Source of the DNA: Verrucomicrobium sp.
GTDB taxonomy: Bacteria; Verrucomicrobiota; Verrucomicrobiia; Methylacidiphilales; UBA1321
Assembly: GCA_017849585.1 (NCBI GenBank)
Contig: JAFIGT010000026.1
Span: forward strand, 1-64,000
Direction: 5' to 3'
Length of the DNA: 64,000 bases
Shown: positions 51,946 to 61,178 of the stretch, piece after piece
How positions within the stretch are numbered: position 1 is the first letter of the stretch
Layout of the letters: every line of letters starts with the position of its first letter
Notes under the pieces: model-generated
Told to the model about the DNA's origin: nothing
Database searches by the model: none
What the model saw: the letters and a program-made list of their open reading frames with translations, nothing else
Made by a program: the position numbers and the translations under genes

Positions 51946-53864
51946 CTACCCCTTTGACCGAAGCCCAACGCCGCCAACTCATCGCCGACCGGCAAAAAGC
52001 GTCCGCTACCTGGGCCATCATCCACATCCTCGGCTCGCTCAAGCTCGCGATGTTCCTCCTCTTCACCATCGCCCTCGCGGTGGCCATCGCCACCTTTGCC
52101 GAATCCCATTTCGACACCGCCGTCGCCCGCCACTACTTCTACCGCGCCCCGTGGTTCAGCGCCTGGCTCATCGTCCTCTGCATCAATCTCGCCTGCGCCG
52201 CCCTCACCCGCTGGCCGTGGCAACGCAAGCACCTCGGCTTCGTCATCACCCATATGGGCATCATCACGCTCCTCATCGGAGCGATGGTCGGCCGCCTCAA
52301 CGGCTTCGAAGCGTTTGTCACCCTCCACAAAGGCACCCCCGTCAAACGCCTCATCACGCAAGACACCATCCTCACCGTCCAAAGCGCGCGCGATGGCGGA
52401 CTCGACCGCATGCTCTTCCCGGTGGAAATCCATCCACCCAGCGAAAAGTCCCCCCGCCAAATCTCCCTCCCCGACACCGCACTCCAACTCAAGGTCGACG
52501 GCTATTCCACCCAGATGATGGAGATCAAACAAATCATCCCCTCGCCCTCCCCCGCCTCCCCGGCCGGGGACGCGCTGGAATTCCACAGCGGCATGATGGG
52601 CCAATCGATCCCCATTGGACTCCTCCTCCAGCCCGAGGACGCCAGCACGTTCGACTTCTTCGGTCTCGCGAAAATCCAGTTCCTGCCGAAGCTCCCCGAC
52701 GCGAACGCCGACAAAAAGAAAGCGCCCGCCACCCTGGTGGAAACCCACGTCGTGCTCGCCGCCGCGCCGGATCAACCCATCGTTCATAGCGCCACGAATA
52801 AACCCAGCGGCTACCGTCTTTTCCTCGGAGCGGAAAATCCTCCCACCTCGGCCGACGTCCCCGTCGACCAGATCAAGTTCATCGTCGTGCTGCGCTCCCC
52901 CCATGGCGAAGACCAGAGCTGGCCGCTGAGCACCGTACTGAACAAAACCACCACCTTGCCCGATGGTGCCTCCAAGATGGTCGTCGCCGGATTCTGGGCC
53001 GACTTCGCCATGCGCGAGGGCAAGCCGGTCTCGCTCACGAACCAACCGCTCAACCCCGCGATTCTCGTTCATCTCCAGATCAACCCCGCCGCACTCACCC
53101 CCCCGAGCCGCCCCACGCTCACCCTCGCGCCGGTCGGCAAAGACCAGATTGCGTACCAGATCGTCAAGCAAGGCAAACTCACCGGTCAAGGCACCGTCAA
53201 GGCTGGCGACTCCTTCCCGCTCGGCTGGGCCGATTGGCAAGCCACGGTGAAGACCGTGGAACCGCAGGCCGAGATTCGCCGTGACTACACCCCCGCGAAA
53301 TCCGCTCCTGCAGCCGACAACAAAGACGATGCCACCTCGCCCCAAGGCATGGCCCTCGCCAGCTCCAATCTCCCCGGCATTCGCGCCCGCCTTGTCGCGC
53401 CCGATGGCCGCACCGGCGAACCCCGCTGGATCGCTTCCGGCACATCGCAAGTCATTACGCTCGGCAACGAAGTCATCCGTGTCGGCTTCGGACTGAAACC
53501 GATTGCCCTGCCGTTCTCCATCACGCTGGAAAAGTTTGAAGTCCCCCGCGACGAAGGCACCACCACACCCGCCAACTTCATCAGCTCCCTGCGCTTCGAT
53601 GATCCCACGATGTCCGCGCCCCGCTACGACACCGCCATGATGAACACCCCCGCCATGCATCCCGGCGATTTCTGGCGCTCGCTCCTCGGCTGGAATTACA
53701 AATTCTCGCAGGCGCAATGGAATCCCGACGACCTCGACGAAACCACCCTGCAAGTCCTCTACGATCCCGGCTGGCCCTTCAAGTGGACCGGCTCCCTCAT
53801 GATCTGCCTCGGCATCGCCGTGATGTTCTATTTCAAAGACCCCAAGCGCCCCTCCCAGACGTAA
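51942..53864 (+). CDS. Cytochrome c biogenesis protein ResB/Ccs1-like
   Basis: 640 residues, starting in an ATGA overlap with the ATPase gene, so translation is coupled. Two membrane helices at LGSLKLAMFLLFTIALAVAIA and WLIVLCINLACAAL, a third after them (MGIITLLIGAMVG), a large soluble region of about 480 residues, and a last helix (WTGSLMICLGIAVMFYF) follow the ResB plan. ResB forms the System II synthase with CcsA (next gene) that moves haem and ligates it to apocytochrome c. The periplasmic domain is longer than in Bacillus. A longer upstream frame is antisense-like and inside the ATPase gene. Confidence 0.85.
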   Translation: MTTPLTEAQRRQLIADRQKASATWAIIHILGSLKLAMFLLFTIALAVAIATFAESHFDTAVARHYFYRAPWFSAWLIVLCINLACAALTRWPWQRKHLGFVITHMGIITLLIGAMVGRLNGFEAFVTLHKGTPVKRLITQDTILTVQSARDGGLDRMLFPVEIHPPSEKSPRQISLPDTALQLKVDGYSTQMMEIKQIIPSPSPASPAGDALEFHSGMMGQSIPIGLLLQPEDASTFDFFGLAKIQFLPKLPDANADKKKAPATLVETHVVLAAAPDQPIVHSATNKPSGYRLFLGAENPPTSADVPVDQIKFIVVLRSPHGEDQSWPLSTVLNKTTTLPDGASKMVVAGFWADFAMREGKPVSLTNQPLNPAILVHLQINPAALTPPSRPTLTLAPVGKDQIAYQIVKQGKLTGQGTVKAGDSFPLGWADWQATVKTVEPQAEIRRDYTPAKSAPAADNKDDATSPQGMALASSNLPGIRARLVAPDGRTGEPRWIASGTSQVITLGNEVIRVGFGLKPIALPFSITLEKFEVPRDEGTTTPANFISSLRFDDPTMSAPRYDTAMMNTPAMHPGDFWRSLLGWNYKFSQAQWNPDDLDETTLQVLYDPGWPFKWTGSLMICLGIAVMFYFKDPKRPSQT

Positions 53865-53865
53865 T

Positions 53866-55518
53866 ATGAAATCTCCAATCTCCAATTTGAAATTCCTCCC
53901 CCTTCTCCTGCTCCTCGTCGGCTCCGCCTTCGCCGCCGACATCGTCCCCGACGACGCCCAGCTCGCGCAACTCGCCGTGCAGGATCGCGGCCGCAAAAAA
54001 CCCTTCACCACCCTCGCGCAGGAAAGCCTCCTCACCCTCACCGGCAAGAGCGACTACCAGCCCACCGAGGTCAGTCCGAAACAAAACGCCGCCACTGTCC
54101 TGATCGACCTCTGGATGCAGCCCGACAAGTGGGAACGCAAACCGCTCATTCAGGTCAGCTACCAACCGCTCGCCGTCGGCGTGATGGGCCTCCCCGCGAA
54201 GCAAAAACTCTTCTCCTATCGTGAAATCGCCGACAGCGTCCCGCTGCGCACGCTCCTCACCGACCTCCAACGACAGCGCATGCGCACGCCCAATGCCGAA
54301 CTCACTCCCTTGCAAAAACAGGCGCAGCAACTCGCCGAACGCGTCCGCCTCTACGAGAGCTGGGCGCGTGGTCAGGTCGCCCTCGTGCCGCACCCCTCCA
54401 AAACGGACGGCATCTGGCTTCCCATCCAGGACATCGGCAATTACTACAACGACGCCAGCGGAGCCGCCGCGCAAAACGCGTTCGTCGCGATGCGCGAAGC
54501 GTGGCTGAAGAATGACGCCGCCACTTTCGACACCGCCGTGGGCAAACTCAGCAAGCAACTCGCAGCGCTCTCGCCCGGCGTTTATCCCACGCCGGACGAA
54601 CTCGCCTTCGAACGCTTCTACCAACACTTCCATCCCTTCCGCTGGGCGTGGATCGCCTACGCGCTCGCTGCGATTGTACTCGGCGTGACCTCCGGCTGGC
54701 TGGAAAAACCGGGCTACAAACTCGGCTGGATTTTGATCCTCCTCGGGTTCGGCTTCCAGATTTTCGGCTTCTACAGCCGCATCGCCATCGCGGGCCGTCC
54801 CCCGGTCACGAATATGTACGAGACCGTGGTCTGGCTCGCCTTCGGCACCGTTCTGTTCGCGATTATTCTCGAAGCCATCTACCGCTGCCGCTACTTCCTC
54901 CTCGCCGCCGCGCCGGTCGCCGTGCTCTCGCTCGTGCTCGCAGACGCACTGCCCACCGTGCTCGACAGCTCGATCAATCCTCTGGTCCCCGTCCTGCGGA
55001 ATAACTTCTGGCTCATCATTCACGTGCTCACCATCACCCTGAGCTACGCCGCCTTCGCGCTCGCCATGGCGGTCGCGCACATCGTCCTCGGCAAGATTCT
55101 CGCCAACCCGAAGCGCAACGACCTCGCCATGCTCCACAATTACCTCTACCGCACGCTGCAGGTCGGCGTCCTCCTCCTCGCCACCGGCACGATTCTCGGC
55201 GGCGTCTGGGCCAATTACTCCTGGGGCCGGTTCTGGGATTGGGACCCGAAGGAAACGTGGGCGCTCATCGCGCTGCTCTGCTATCTCCTCGTGCTCCATG
55301 GCCGCATCGCCGGATGGTGGGGTGGATTCGGCCTCGCAGTCGGTTCCGTCGTCTGCTTCCTCGCCGTCCTCATGGCCTGGTATGGCGTCAATTTCGTCCT
55401 CGGCAAGGGACTCCACAGTTACGGCTTCGGCACCGGCGGCTACTCCTACGCCCTCGCCTTCGTCATCGCCGAACTGATCTTCGTCGCCCTCGCCATTTTC
55501 AAAAAGCGGCAGGTCTGA
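53866..55518 (+). CDS. ccsA: Cytochrome c biogenesis protein CcsA/ResC-like
   Basis: 550 residues. A signal-like N-terminus (LPLLLLLVGSAFA) leads to a soluble part of about 240 residues that shorter CcsA proteins lack. Then comes the CcsA membrane core with WANYSWGRFWDWDPKETWALI, the tryptophan-rich haem-handling motif, with conserved His in PVTNMYETVVW-containing and HVLTITLSY-containing regions. It is adjacent to resB with one base between, so the two make a complete haem-ligation synthase. The end KKRQV and stop TGA lie in a degraded palindromic repeat at 55508. Confidence 0.88.
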   Translation: MKSPISNLKFLPLLLLLVGSAFAADIVPDDAQLAQLAVQDRGRKKPFTTLAQESLLTLTGKSDYQPTEVSPKQNAATVLIDLWMQPDKWERKPLIQVSYQPLAVGVMGLPAKQKLFSYREIADSVPLRTLLTDLQRQRMRTPNAELTPLQKQAQQLAERVRLYESWARGQVALVPHPSKTDGIWLPIQDIGNYYNDASGAAAQNAFVAMREAWLKNDAATFDTAVGKLSKQLAALSPGVYPTPDELAFERFYQHFHPFRWAWIAYALAAIVLGVTSGWLEKPGYKLGWILILLGFGFQIFGFYSRIAIAGRPPVTNMYETVVWLAFGTVLFAIILEAIYRCRYFLLAAAPVAVLSLVLADALPTVLDSSINPLVPVLRNNFWLIIHVLTITLSYAAFALAMAVAHIVLGKILANPKRNDLAMLHNYLYRTLQVGVLLLATGTILGGVWANYSWGRFWDWDPKETWALIALLCYLLVLHGRIAGWWGGFGLAVGSVVCFLAVLMAWYGVNFVLGKGLHSYGFGTGGYSYALAFVIAELIFVALAIFKKRQV

Positions 55519-55556
55519 GCCCAGCACCCACTAACTGGCGGCACTTTGTGCCGCCA
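55508..55556. repeat. Degraded GGGCTGAGCCC repeat plus a nine-pair hairpin
   Basis: GGCAGGTCTGAGCCCAGCACCC resembles the phosphoesterase-end repeat at 46973, with TGA again being the stop codon, here of ccsA. It is followed by TGGCGGCAC-TTT-GTGCCGCCA (55536-55556), a perfect nine-pair hairpin that may mark the end of the ATPase-resB-ccsA transcript. Confidence 0.65.
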
Positions 55557-55865
55557 CCCCTTTGCGGTCTTGGCGAGCTTTGCGAGAAATCCGCCCTTCG
55601 CTGCAAAAATATCGCACACGCAGCTCACCTAGCAAACCTAAGGCAAACCTCCTTGCCCGCTTCCGTGCTATAACTCTCCCCATGCCCGCTTTGCGCCCCT
55701 TTGAAATCTCCCATCCCAAAATCGCGTGGTCATGGCAACACGAAGACGACATCCAACAGAGTCGGTCGCTTCTTGTAGCGCAATGTCGCCGCGATTTTTT
55801 CCGCGCCCGGACGTCCCCTCTTTTCTATCGTCTCACGCATTCACCCATGATTTAATCCTACCGTC
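55519..55865. other. 347-base intergenic region after ccsA
   Basis: It contains the hairpin at 55536 and then, at 55604-55810, the second copy of the two-part element first seen at 16284-16504. A 97-codon open frame crosses it but has no features of a real gene. The promoter of the HD-domain gene must lie near 55820-55860. Confidence 0.6.
55604..55810. repeat. Two-part intergenic element, copy 2
   Basis: The left block GCAAAAATATCGCACACG is followed by AGCTCACCTA; about 140 bases later comes ATCCAACAGAG, then TCGCTTCTTGTAGCGCA and a T-run. The order and spacing agree with 16284-16504, and the middle parts differ. Confidence 0.55.
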
Positions 55866-56882
55866 ATGACTCTCTCTGAAATCATCCGTTGCACCCATTC
55901 CGAAGCTGGCGAAATCGAAACCGCCCTTCCCTGCCAGCTCACCACGCTCCGCCCCGCCTCCACCCGCAACGGCAAGCCCTACCTCGATGTCGAATTCTCC
56001 GACGGCACCGCCTCGGAAAAGATCAAGATCTGGCAGGACTCCAGTGCCTACGACCAATGTCACGATCTCGAAGCCGGTGACTGCGCGCAGCTCGAGGGCC
56101 GCTTCTGGCGCAATCAATTCGGTCTCAACATCGACAACCTCCGCGTCCGTCCGCTCACCCACGAGGAGGAAGCCGCGCTCTTCAGCGGCACGCCCGAGCG
56201 TCAGGCCAAGCTCGCCGCGGACATGCTCTTCATCGACGACACCGTCGCCGCACTGACCGATCCCCGCCTGCGCCTGCTCTGCCAGACATTCCTCACCCAG
56301 TTCGGAGAACGCTTTCGCCGCGCCGCCGCCGCCCGCAGTTATCACCACGCCCGGCGCGGGGGCCTGCTCGATCACACCTCGCAAATGATGCGCGCCGCCG
56401 TCGCCCTGCGCGCGGTTTATCCTTCCGTAAATTGGGATCTCGTCATCGCCGGGGTACTCTTCCACGATTGCGGCAAGCTCTGGGAAAACGACTACGAACC
56501 GCAGGGATTCAACAGCCCCCTCACCACCATCGGCGAATTGCTCGGCCACATCACCATCGGCATCGAACTGGTCAACCGCCTCTGGCGCACGCTCGACACC
56601 GACCCCGTTTTTCAGGCCACCGGCACGCCGCCCAAGGAATCGGTCCGCGAACACCTCCTCCACCTCATCGCCTCGCACCACGGCCAGCGCGAATTCGGCG
56701 CGCCCGTCACACCCCGCACGCCGGAAGGCTGGATGCTCCATTACATCGACAACATCGATGCGCGGTTTGAAATGCTGGCCATGACCTATTCGGAAAAGGG
56801 GCAAACCGCCCCCGGCATCTACGAACATCGCCCGCCGCTGGAAGGCCGCGCCATCGCGCCGCTCCCGCATTGGACGGAATAA
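55866..56882 (+). CDS. YhaM-like 3'-5' exoribonuclease (OB fold plus HD domain)
   Basis: 338 residues. The first 100 residues form an OB-type nucleic-acid-binding fold (LTTLRPASTRNGKPYLDVEFSDGTA). An HD phosphohydrolase domain follows, with RGGLLDHTSQMM, then VLFHDCGKLWEN giving the HD pair, and ASHHGQREFG for later metal ligands. This order is that of YhaM, which trims RNA and single-stranded DNA from the 3' end. It is convergent with the kinase gene, with 30 bases between the stops. No operon partner is evident. Confidence 0.85.
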   Translation: MTLSEIIRCTHSEAGEIETALPCQLTTLRPASTRNGKPYLDVEFSDGTASEKIKIWQDSSAYDQCHDLEAGDCAQLEGRFWRNQFGLNIDNLRVRPLTHEEEAALFSGTPERQAKLAADMLFIDDTVAALTDPRLRLLCQTFLTQFGERFRRAAAARSYHHARRGGLLDHTSQMMRAAVALRAVYPSVNWDLVIAGVLFHDCGKLWENDYEPQGFNSPLTTIGELLGHITIGIELVNRLWRTLDTDPVFQATGTPPKESVREHLLHLIASHHGQREFGAPVTPRTPEGWMLHYIDNIDARFEMLAMTYSEKGQTAPGIYEHRPPLEGRAIAPLPHWTE

Positions 56883-56912
56883 AGCCAGGATTCGGAAACG
56901 ATTTCTCCCGAC

Positions 56913-58772
56913 CTAAATCATGTCCGGAAAAATCTTGAACTGCTCGTGGAAGTCCGACACGAAATCCTCGTAGGCGTAACTCGTGCGGCGACGCTTCTGC
57001 CACAGCAACGCGGTCGATTCCATCTCGGCCCACGGCACATCGCCCAGCAACGGTTCGCCGCTGTAACCGATCCCCATTTCCTTGCAAAATTGATTGGCCG
57101 AAACCAGCGCGTGCGTCAGCAACGGCAGCTTGTGTGCGTTCGGCCCGAGCGGACGCTCATGCTGCGCGATCGCATCAACCATTTCCTTCGGAAAGAGATT
57201 ATTGTTCAGCCACACCTCGACCAGCTCCGAGTGTTCCATGCCGAGAATCTCCCGCTCCACCCGGGACAAATGCTCCTCATCCCGAACCGCTTTCTCAAGC
57301 GCGCAGAAGTATCCAAAGGGATAAAGCTCCGCAAGAATGATCTTGCCAATATCGTGCGTCAACCCCGTCACAAACTCCAGTCCGTTACGGCGCAGGTTGA
57401 GCGCATCATACATGAAATCCATCACCAGCCCGACGGCCAGCTGATGATTCCAGAGCGGATACCAGTCGAAATTCACCGAGCCGCGCATCTCGTAGTGAAA
57501 GGCAAAATACGTCAGTGCCAGCGTATTCGCCCGCACCAGCCCCAGCGTCTCGATCACATTCTCGTCATTGAGCTGGTGATCCTCCGCCGAGCCCATGAAC
57601 TTGGCCAATCCATAGGCGGCTTCGTGAAAATTCGGCACCTTCTCGAATGCCGTCACGATGTCCTCTTCACGCCCCTTGCCCGGCTGACAAAGCTGGTGCA
57701 ACGTCTTGATCATCGGATCGATGTTCAACGGTTCCGTGCGCGACTTGAGCGCGTCGAGAATCCCCTCGCGCGTAATATTGATATTCGCATTCGTCCCGGA
57801 GCTGCTCCACACCTCCGTGCTCTTGCGCAACAGACCGTGCAACGATTCGATCGAGTAATGCGAACGAGGCACCACCAGCGGCTTTGGCGGTTTGACCTCC
57901 ACGATCTTCTCGTAATGCTCATAGGTGAACTGCTCGACGTTCGCCAACGCAAGGGCCAGTTCCTCGTAATTCTGAAAGCGGTTGCCCGGCTTGCGCTCCA
58001 TCATTTTCTGGATCAGGTTGATCCAGCCCGGCTGCACATGAGCCTCATAGGCGGCGGCGACCGGGAACGGCTTTTCGAGATGCCCCCACACGATGTCTTC
58101 CACCGTCGCCCCGTCAAACGGCGGCAGTCCCACCATCAGATGATAAAGCGTTGCCCCGAGGGAATAAATATCGGTCCGCTGGTCGGTCGCCTCACGCGTG
58201 ATCTGTTCCGGCGCCACATAGGCCGGGGTGCCGAACGCTTCGCGCTCCCCTTCGCCGAGATCCGCCTTCCCCAGTTTCTTCGCGAGACCAAAATCGGTCA
58301 GCATGACCGTGTTGCTCTGGTCGATCAGGAAATTGGCCGGCTTGATGTCGAGGTGAATGATGTTCGCCGCACTCGCGGCAGCCAACGCCCCCACTGCCTG
58401 GTTCATGAACCACTGCGCTTCCGCGGGAGAGAACCGGCGATGTCCCTCAATCCAGTCATCGAAGTTTTCCCCCTCGATGTACGCCATGGCGTAAAAGGCA
58501 ATCTGAGTTTCCACACCGATGTAATAAATCGGCACAATATTCGGATGCCGCAACGCTGCCACCGCGCGCGCCTCCTGCTGGAAGTACTGGATGTACTCCT
58601 CGTCCATGGCAAACTCGGGCCGCAGAACCTTGATGGCCACGTACCGTTCCAAGGCCGGTTCAAGCGCCTTGAAAACGGCCCCCATGCCGCCTTGGGCGAT
58701 TTTCTCGGTGACAATGTAATGCCCGAGATGCGTCCCGGGCATGATGTCGTGATAATTCGTAGGCTCTGACAT
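56913..58772 (-). CDS. Ser/Thr protein kinase fused to an HDOD-like domain
   Basis: 619 residues, no membrane helix. The kinase domain (about 15-280) has the glycine loop IAQGGMGAVF, Lys48 (AIKVL), Glu67, the catalytic loop HLDIKPANFL (residues 140-149, so HLD not HRD), DFG at 160-162, and APEQ. The C-terminal half, from about 330, is an HDOD-type helical domain: FEKVPNFHEAAYGLAKFMG, NDENVIETLGLVRANTLAL, FVTGLTHDIGKIIL and MEHSELVEVWL. HDOD proteins regulate signalling and motility in many bacteria. Target and input are unknown. It is a single gene between convergent and co-directional neighbours. Confidence 0.88.
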   Translation of the reverse strand: MSEPTNYHDIMPGTHLGHYIVTEKIAQGGMGAVFKALEPALERYVAIKVLRPEFAMDEEYIQYFQQEARAVAALRHPNIVPIYYIGVETQIAFYAMAYIEGENFDDWIEGHRRFSPAEAQWFMNQAVGALAAASAANIIHLDIKPANFLIDQSNTVMLTDFGLAKKLGKADLGEGEREAFGTPAYVAPEQITREATDQRTDIYSLGATLYHLMVGLPPFDGATVEDIVWGHLEKPFPVAAAYEAHVQPGWINLIQKMMERKPGNRFQNYEELALALANVEQFTYEHYEKIVEVKPPKPLVVPRSHYSIESLHGLLRKSTEVWSSSGTNANINITREGILDALKSRTEPLNIDPMIKTLHQLCQPGKGREEDIVTAFEKVPNFHEAAYGLAKFMGSAEDHQLNDENVIETLGLVRANTLALTYFAFHYEMRGSVNFDWYPLWNHQLAVGLVMDFMYDALNLRRNGLEFVTGLTHDIGKIILAELYPFGYFCALEKAVRDEEHLSRVEREILGMEHSELVEVWLNNNLFPKEMVDAIAQHERPLGPNAHKLPLLTHALVSANQFCKEMGIGYSGEPLLGDVPWAEMESTALLWQKRRRTSYAYEDFVSDFHEQFKIFPDMI

Positions 58773-58853
58773 CGCGGTAGCTTTATTGGAACAAAATCAG
58801 ACAACGGACGGCAATCCGAATATTCAAGAAACTGTCGAATACTTCAAACCGGC

Positions 58854-60239
58854 CTATTGGGGCGATGTCACCGCCACCTCCATCGAAGGATTGGCCGGGG
58901 CCTGTGGAGGCCCGTACGCTTGAATCAACCCCTCCGTCACGGCATCCGCATATTCCTGGAAAATGCTCCCGTATGGCTTTCCGTCAAAAAGTTTGGTCCC
59001 CTCGTAATCTCCCGCCAGCAAGCGCCGGTACGTCACGGTCTGGTTCATAAAGTAGGGTTCCGTGCATACGACCGGCCCGGCGTAATTCCGGTTTGCGGCC
59101 AGATTGCGCGCCACCACGTACCCTTGCCCCAACGGAATCAACCGCGTGGTCTTGGAATCTCCATACCTCACCGCCGGGAATCCAGTCTTTTGCTTGAACG
59201 CCATCGCAATCGCACCGGCCACTTCCGCTTCCACGCCGCTCGCATCTTCCAGCAATTTGCCCACCATCTGGCGGCGTTGATTCACATCGGCCAGCTCCTC
59301 TTTCGTATAGCTGCCATGAACGAAAAAGATATTACGATTGATCGGTGTCAGTCGACCCCGGCCACTGTTCTGCGTGGCATTAAGATAAAGCGTGATTGTA
59401 ATGTCCGGCTTGAACTCGCGCCGAATCTTGTTCCCCCGTTCGGGGATTTCCGATCCGCGGTAAAACAACAGATCCGCCACATCCTGCACCCGCTTGCCAA
59501 TGTAAGCCTTCCGCTGCTCCAACGTCTTGTTCGCCAGCTTCGCCGCGAGCTTGGGATTCTTGTCCATCAGCACCTGCACCGCCTCAGTCGTGAAATCCTT
59601 GGGTCGAAAGGGCGTCACCGGCTCCGTATCCTCCCGGACGAGAAACACGGTGGCTCCCAGTTCGGTCAGTTGCTTCTTAAGGATATGCGCCGTGATGATG
59701 TTGAGATCCCCCTCGTTCACCGGCGCGCTGCCGCGATAACGCGTGGAACGGTTCTCCACCTGCGCCCATCGGCCACCGATATGGCCAGGATCAATCGCAA
59801 TGCGCAGATCCGAGAGCGGCTTGCCCGGCGGCTTCGGCAAAGCGCGAATCTCGGCCGGCGCCCGGAAGGCCTTTGCCACTACCGCGCGACGCTCCGGGTC
59901 GGGGGCGAACTCAAGAGTGAAAATCGGTATTTCCTTTTTCGAAGGGGAAATCCAAAACACGGCCCGCTCATCTGTAATCTCGATGTACGGGCGAAGGCCA
60001 TCGAACGGATCATACAAGCGGTCGAGCTTCTTTTCGAACTCTGCCCGGGTAAGGCTTCGCTGCCAGGGCTGCAGCGTGAACCATGGATTTGGCGTTTCCA
60101 CCTCGGGCACGGTATATGGCTTCGGCGGTGGCGCCACTGGCTTCTCAGCCTGCGCGGGTTGGACGATGGCAGGCTTGCATCCCGGTGTGAGTAACACCGC
60201 TGCGACAATCCCGGATGCAACGACCTTCCGCAAAAGCAT
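58854..60239 (-). CDS. N-acetylmuramoyl-L-alanine amidase-like lipoprotein (Amidase_3 fold)
   Basis: 461 residues. A hydrophobic N-terminus with a lipobox-like end (LLTPGC) suggests a lipoprotein. The Amidase_3 domain starts at LRIAIDPGHIGG (His153) and continues with the Glu176 ligand in VNEGDLNII. The usual third zinc His in a SIHAN-like motif is missing: ITITLYLNATQ has Tyr near 285 in this place. A Glu is available in TGFPAVRYG-to-CTEPYFMNQ. The N-terminal 140 residues are a separate soluble region. Family enzymes cleave the stem peptide from peptidoglycan. Activity is doubtful. It lies 66 bases after panC on the same strand. Confidence 0.7.
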   Translation of the reverse strand: MLLRKVVASGIVAAVLLTPGCKPAIVQPAQAEKPVAPPPKPYTVPEVETPNPWFTLQPWQRSLTRAEFEKKLDRLYDPFDGLRPYIEITDERAVFWISPSKKEIPIFTLEFAPDPERRAVVAKAFRAPAEIRALPKPPGKPLSDLRIAIDPGHIGGRWAQVENRSTRYRGSAPVNEGDLNIITAHILKKQLTELGATVFLVREDTEPVTPFRPKDFTTEAVQVLMDKNPKLAAKLANKTLEQRKAYIGKRVQDVADLLFYRGSEIPERGNKIRREFKPDITITLYLNATQNSGRGRLTPINRNIFFVHGSYTKEELADVNQRRQMVGKLLEDASGVEAEVAGAIAMAFKQKTGFPAVRYGDSKTTRLIPLGQGYVVARNLAANRNYAGPVVCTEPYFMNQTVTYRRLLAGDYEGTKLFDGKPYGSIFQEYADAVTEGLIQAYGPPQAPANPSMEVAVTSPQ

Positions 60240-60305
60240 GCGATACGTTGGGTAAACTCCTCGAAAAAATCAAGGCCTTTGCCGTCGAAAAGGAAAGCGT
60301 CCCGT

Positions 60306-61088
60306 TTACCGCTTCCCCCGCACCGGACGATTATCGATCAAACGGGTCGTTCCCACCCAAACCGCCGCGCACAAACGCCCGTTGGCCAGCTCCACATAAT
60401 CGAGCTTTATCCCCACCACACGGCGCAAGGCCTGCCGCAACCACGCCTCCGGTTGCTTCTGTTGGCTCGCCAGCCGCAACAGGCGGGGAAAGGCCAACGC
60501 TCGCTTCCGCTCCTCGGGCGAAAGATAACGATTGCGCGAACTCAATGCCAGCCCGTCCGCATCGCGCACGGTCTCAACCGGAACCACCTTCACCGGCACA
60601 TCCAGATCGCGCACCATGCGCTCAATCACGTCCACTTGCTGCGCGTCCTTGCGCCCGAAGTAGGCCCGGTCCGGCAACACAATGTTAAACAGCTTCAGCA
60701 CCACCGTGGCTACTCCTCGAAAATGAATGGGCCGCGAGACGGCACAGCGGCCCTTCGATTGCACCGTTTCCTCCACCCACGTCGAGAAATCCTCCGGATA
60801 CAAGCTCGTCGGGGCAAACACGGCATCGACTCCGGCCGCGCGGCACAAGGCCAGATCTTCCCGGCGCGGACGCGGGTATTTGTTCAAATCCTCCTTCGGG
60901 CCAAATTGCGTCGGATTCACGTAAATGCTTACCACCACGCGATCATTCTCCCGGCGCGCCTTCTCCACCAAAGTCATGTGCCCACGGTGCAACGCGCCCA
61001 TCGTCGGAACAAAACCGACGCTCTCGCCGGCGCGATACCAGCTTTGGCTGAGTTGTTGCATGGCTCGCGAACTGGAAACAATTTTCAT
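60306..61088 (-). CDS. panC: Pantothenate synthetase
   Basis: 260 residues, slightly short for the family (about 280). It joins pantoate and beta-alanine with ATP. Motifs seen are VGFVPTMGALHRGHMTLVEKAR (ATP-binding HxGH), VVVSIYVNPTQFGPKEDL, RPIHFRGVATVVLKLFNIVLPDRAYFGRKDAQQ and LALSSRNRYLSPEER, the last being the KMSKS-like loop. The common RPGHF reads RPIHF here, a change next to the substrate pocket. The ATG at 61086-61088 is preceded by only a short leader; the gene is divergent from the HupE-like gene. Confidence 0.95.
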   Translation of the reverse strand: MKIVSSSRAMQQLSQSWYRAGESVGFVPTMGALHRGHMTLVEKARRENDRVVVSIYVNPTQFGPKEDLNKYPRPRREDLALCRAAGVDAVFAPTSLYPEDFSTWVEETVQSKGRCAVSRPIHFRGVATVVLKLFNIVLPDRAYFGRKDAQQVDVIERMVRDLDVPVKVVPVETVRDADGLALSSRNRYLSPEERKRALAFPRLLRLASQQKQPEAWLRQALRRVVGIKLDYVELANGRLCAAVWVGTTRLIDNRPVRGKR

Positions 61089-61178
61089 AAGCCGCCACTA
61101 TAGATCGCCGCAGCCCGGTTGCGAATCGATTTTCAATCCTCTATTGACCCCTCTCCAGCCCGCGCTAATTTGAAATTT

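Noticed and set aside
51789-54047. Open frame of 752 codons on the minus strand
   Set aside because: It is antisense to resB, with no family motifs and a charged, low-complexity composition. High GC with strong third-position bias makes such shadows; the sense frame has clear ResB structure.
55562-55855. Possible 97-residue gene in the gap after ccsA
   Set aside because: It crosses the two-part repeat element. The similar stretch in the other copy fits nucleotide-level repeat similarity rather than protein conservation.
56946-58769. Open frame of 607 codons on the plus strand
   Set aside because: It is antisense to the kinase-HDOD gene and contains mostly arginine, histidine and leucine without domain patterns.
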